16,829 nucleotides of DNA. Origin: Synergistaceae bacterium. Its GTDB lineage: Bacteria; Synergistota; Synergistia; Synergistales; Aminobacteriaceae. A program made the position numbers and the translations under genes. The stretch lies in the NCBI GenBank assembly GCA_009778055.1, contig WRKN01000030.1:1-16829 (forward strand). Reading direction: 5' to 3'. The notes below the pieces were generated by a model. It made no database searches. It was not told where the DNA came from and worked only from the letters and a program-made list of their open reading frames with translations. This document shows positions 16,022 to 16,829 of this stretch, piece after piece. Position 1 is the first letter of the stretch, and every line of letters starts with the position of its first letter.

Positions 16022-16027
16022 CCTCCT
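16022..16027 (-). promoter_or_regulatory. Strong Shine-Dalgarno AGGAGG ahead of ribD
   Basis: It is the best ribosome site in the ribD leader. It is nine bases from the out-of-frame ATG at 16012 but 22 bases from the ribD ATG at 15999, too far to serve ribD directly. Confidence 0.6.
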
Positions 16028-16028
16028 G

Positions 16029-16042
16029 AGGAATAACTTCCT
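16029..16042 (-). other. Small hairpin just upstream of the strong Shine-Dalgarno
   Basis: AGGAA (16029-16033) and TTCCT (16038-16042) pair around a four-base loop. It is adjacent to AGGAGG and could affect ribosome access. It is weak and could be chance. Confidence 0.3.
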
Positions 16043-16157
16043 GGTACGTCAATTATCCCACATCTTGACCTGGCGCGAAACATGAAATTCAGCGTATTTT
16101 CAGCGGCAAACCTGGACTGCAACACCGCCAAAACGTGCGGTATCCGCTTCGCGCGTC

Positions 16158-16179
16158 CTATCAAAAAGCTTTTCGAGAG
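16158..16179. repeat. Imperfect 22-bp palindrome, copy 1 of a CTATCAAAAAG motif
   Basis: CTATCAAAAAG (16158-16168) is followed directly by CTTTTCGAGAG, which matches its reverse complement at nine of eleven positions. The left arm is identical to the left arm of the palindrome at 16234-16259. Confidence 0.6.
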
Positions 16180-16233
16180 TTTTAACACAATTGGCAAAAC
16201 GATGATGGCGACTGATGAAAGGCGACCAATCAA

Positions 16234-16259
16234 CTATCAAAAAGTACACTTTTTGATAG
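16234..16259. repeat. Perfect 26-bp palindrome, copy 2 of the CTATCAAAAAG motif
   Basis: CTATCAAAAAGT (16234-16245) and ACTTTTTGATAG (16248-16259) are exact reverse complements around two bases. It is not followed by a T-tract on either strand, so it looks more like a protein-binding site than a terminator. Confidence 0.75.
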
Positions 16260-16343
16260 CGAACTAAGTTTTGAAAGAATAGCATACAAGTCAATCAACT
16301 TCAATACCCTTTCCCAAAAATTTCTCAAAAATAGTTTTTGTAA

Positions 16344-16367
16344 AGGCGAAATCATCGTAGTTCGCCT
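16344..16367 (+). other. Hairpin AGGCGAA-N10-TTCGCCT upstream of the pilin gene
   Basis: Seven-base perfect arms (16344-16350 and 16361-16367) are followed seven bases later by a run of six T (16374-16380 region). It could be a leaky terminator or leader structure for plus-strand transcription. The gap between stem and T-run argues against a strong terminator. Confidence 0.4.
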
Positions 16368-16506
16368 ACAGCCGTTTTTTGTAAAAGAGCGGAAAAACAT
16401 GCGCAAAATTCGGAATGTAGAGTTTGTTTCTACGCGCTGTGTAGCTTTATGGATGATTGCCCGTCAGCTTGGGGTAATCCGGCCTTAAGACAGGGAGGAG
16501 AAAGTT

Positions 16507-16829
16507 ATGATTAAGATTCGTAAAGGTTTTACGTTGGTTGAGTTATTGATAGTCATCGTTATTATCGGGATCCTCGCGGCGGCGATGCTCCTTTCCAGCG
16601 GCTCCGCGACGGACTCGGCGGAGGCTTCCACCATTATTAGTGACCTGCGCAGTATGAAAAGCGCGGCTCTGCAGTACTACGCTGACGCCGTGGGCGGTGA
16701 TCCTGCTTCGATGGATATAGATGGGGAAGACGGCCTGAAGGCGTTGGCGGAATACTCGGACAACCCGCTTAAGTATACTGAGGATAAAGGGTTCATGTTT
16801 GTTAATGATGATGGTGAATGGTTTGTGGG
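16507..16829 (+). CDS. Type IV pilin / pseudopilin, 5' part (runs off the window)
   Basis: The first 107 codons are present. The start MIKIRKGFTLVELLIVIVII is a textbook class III signal. The short basic leader ends in Gly7, the prepilin peptidase cut falls before Phe8, and Glu at mature position 5 (Glu12) is followed by a roughly 20-residue hydrophobic helix. After it comes a soluble part with an amphipathic helix (DLRSMKSAALQYYADA) and an acidic region. GGGAGGAG sits six bases before the ATG. The product would be assembled at the inner membrane into a type IV pilus or a type II secretion pseudopilus. Which one cannot be told without neighbouring genes. The 3' end is beyond 16829. Confidence 0.92.
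   Translation, partial: MIKIRKGFTLVELLIVIVIIGILAAAMLLSSGSATDSAEASTIISDLRSMKSAALQYYADAVGGDPASMDIDGEDGLKALAEYSDNPLKYTEDKGFMFVNDDGEWFV

Larger units (their letters stand above)
16000..16506. other. Divergent intergenic region between the rib operon and the pilin gene
   Basis: About 500 bases carry no convincing protein gene apart from the leader ORF. The pilin-side half is AT-rich. It holds two related palindromes (16158-16179 and 16234-16259), an AT hairpin CAAAAA-TAG-TTTTTG (16326-16340), a GC-containing hairpin (16344-16367), and two similar tracts GTTTTTGTAAAGGCGAA (16334-16350) and GTTTTTTGTAAAAGAGCGGA (16374-16393). I looked for the conserved parts of an FMN riboswitch on the ribD side and of a c-di-GMP riboswitch on the pilin side and saw neither. 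No clear sigma-70 or sigma-54 promoter stands out. Confidence 0.6.

Noticed and set aside
16009..16294. Small open frames on both strands of the ribD/pilin intergenic region (61 to 74 codons)
   Set aside because: They overlap each other and the palindromes, lack good ribosome sites and resemble nothing I know. They are probably chance frames.
16420..16506. Sigma-54 promoter for the pilin gene
   Set aside because: The TGGATGATTGC stretch near 16451 has the wrong GG-to-GC spacing for a -24/-12 promoter.
1..16829. CRISPR array, tRNA or rRNA genes
   Set aside because: No regularly spaced direct repeats, tRNA T-arm signatures or rRNA-like segments were recognised on either strand by eye.

Overview
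The window (16.8 kb, moderately GC-rich coding DNA with GTG and TTG starts alongside ATG) looks like ordinary chromosome of an anaerobic bacterium. The pointers are the zinc-ribbon tail of a B12-dependent (class II) ribonucleotide reductase at the left edge, a UxaA-type split dehydratase, a clostridia-like rib operon order, a fused WecG/TagA glycosyltransferase and a type IV pilin at the right edge. A member of Synergistota, or a related Gram-negative-type anaerobe, would fit. That is an inference from gene content only, with low confidence.

Layout, left to right. (1) 2-85 (+) is the 3' end of an nrdJ-like gene. (2) 141-3880 (+) is sbcD-sbcC, a translationally coupled (ATGA overlap) Mre11/Rad50-type nuclease pair. 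(3) 3894-8031 (-) is a three-gene unit, transcribed right to left: a hybrid histidine kinase (GTG start), then the small SAF-domain subunit of a UxaA-family hydro-lyase (TTG start overlapping the kinase stop), then the large subunit. The large subunit has an in-frame TAG at codon 24, so it is either a fresh pseudogene, a sequence error or a readthrough site. (4) 8183-9910 (+) is a PTS EIICB permease of the glucose/maltose family, divergent from the kinase and closed by a strong bidirectional terminator. (5) 9978-10610 (-) is a small serine-recombinase-like protein whose catalytic Asp/Arg/Arg block is replaced by Cys/Gln/Tyr. (6) 10727-15999 (-) is the riboflavin operon ribD-ribE-ribBA-ribH, followed at close range by the glycosyltransferase fusion gene. 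(7) 16000-16506 is a 0.5-kb divergent intergenic region with two related palindromes, hairpins and short repeats but no FMN riboswitch that I can see. (8) 16507-16829 (+) is the start of a type IV pilin/pseudopilin, cut by the window end.

How the genes work together. SbcC and SbcD form one nuclease complex. RibD, RibBA, RibH and RibE together carry GTP and ribulose-5-phosphate to riboflavin. The kinase and dehydratase share an operon-like arrangement, but no substrate or regulator can be named. I did not find a mobile element, a CRISPR array, or rRNA or tRNA genes. The observations I rate highest are the TAG-interrupted dehydratase, the apparently catalysis-dead resolvase, the degenerate WecA/MraY-like domain fused to a GT26 transferase, the A-tract tandem repeat at the ribBA start, and a strong Shine-Dalgarno that serves an 11-codon out-of-frame ORF overlapping the ribD start.
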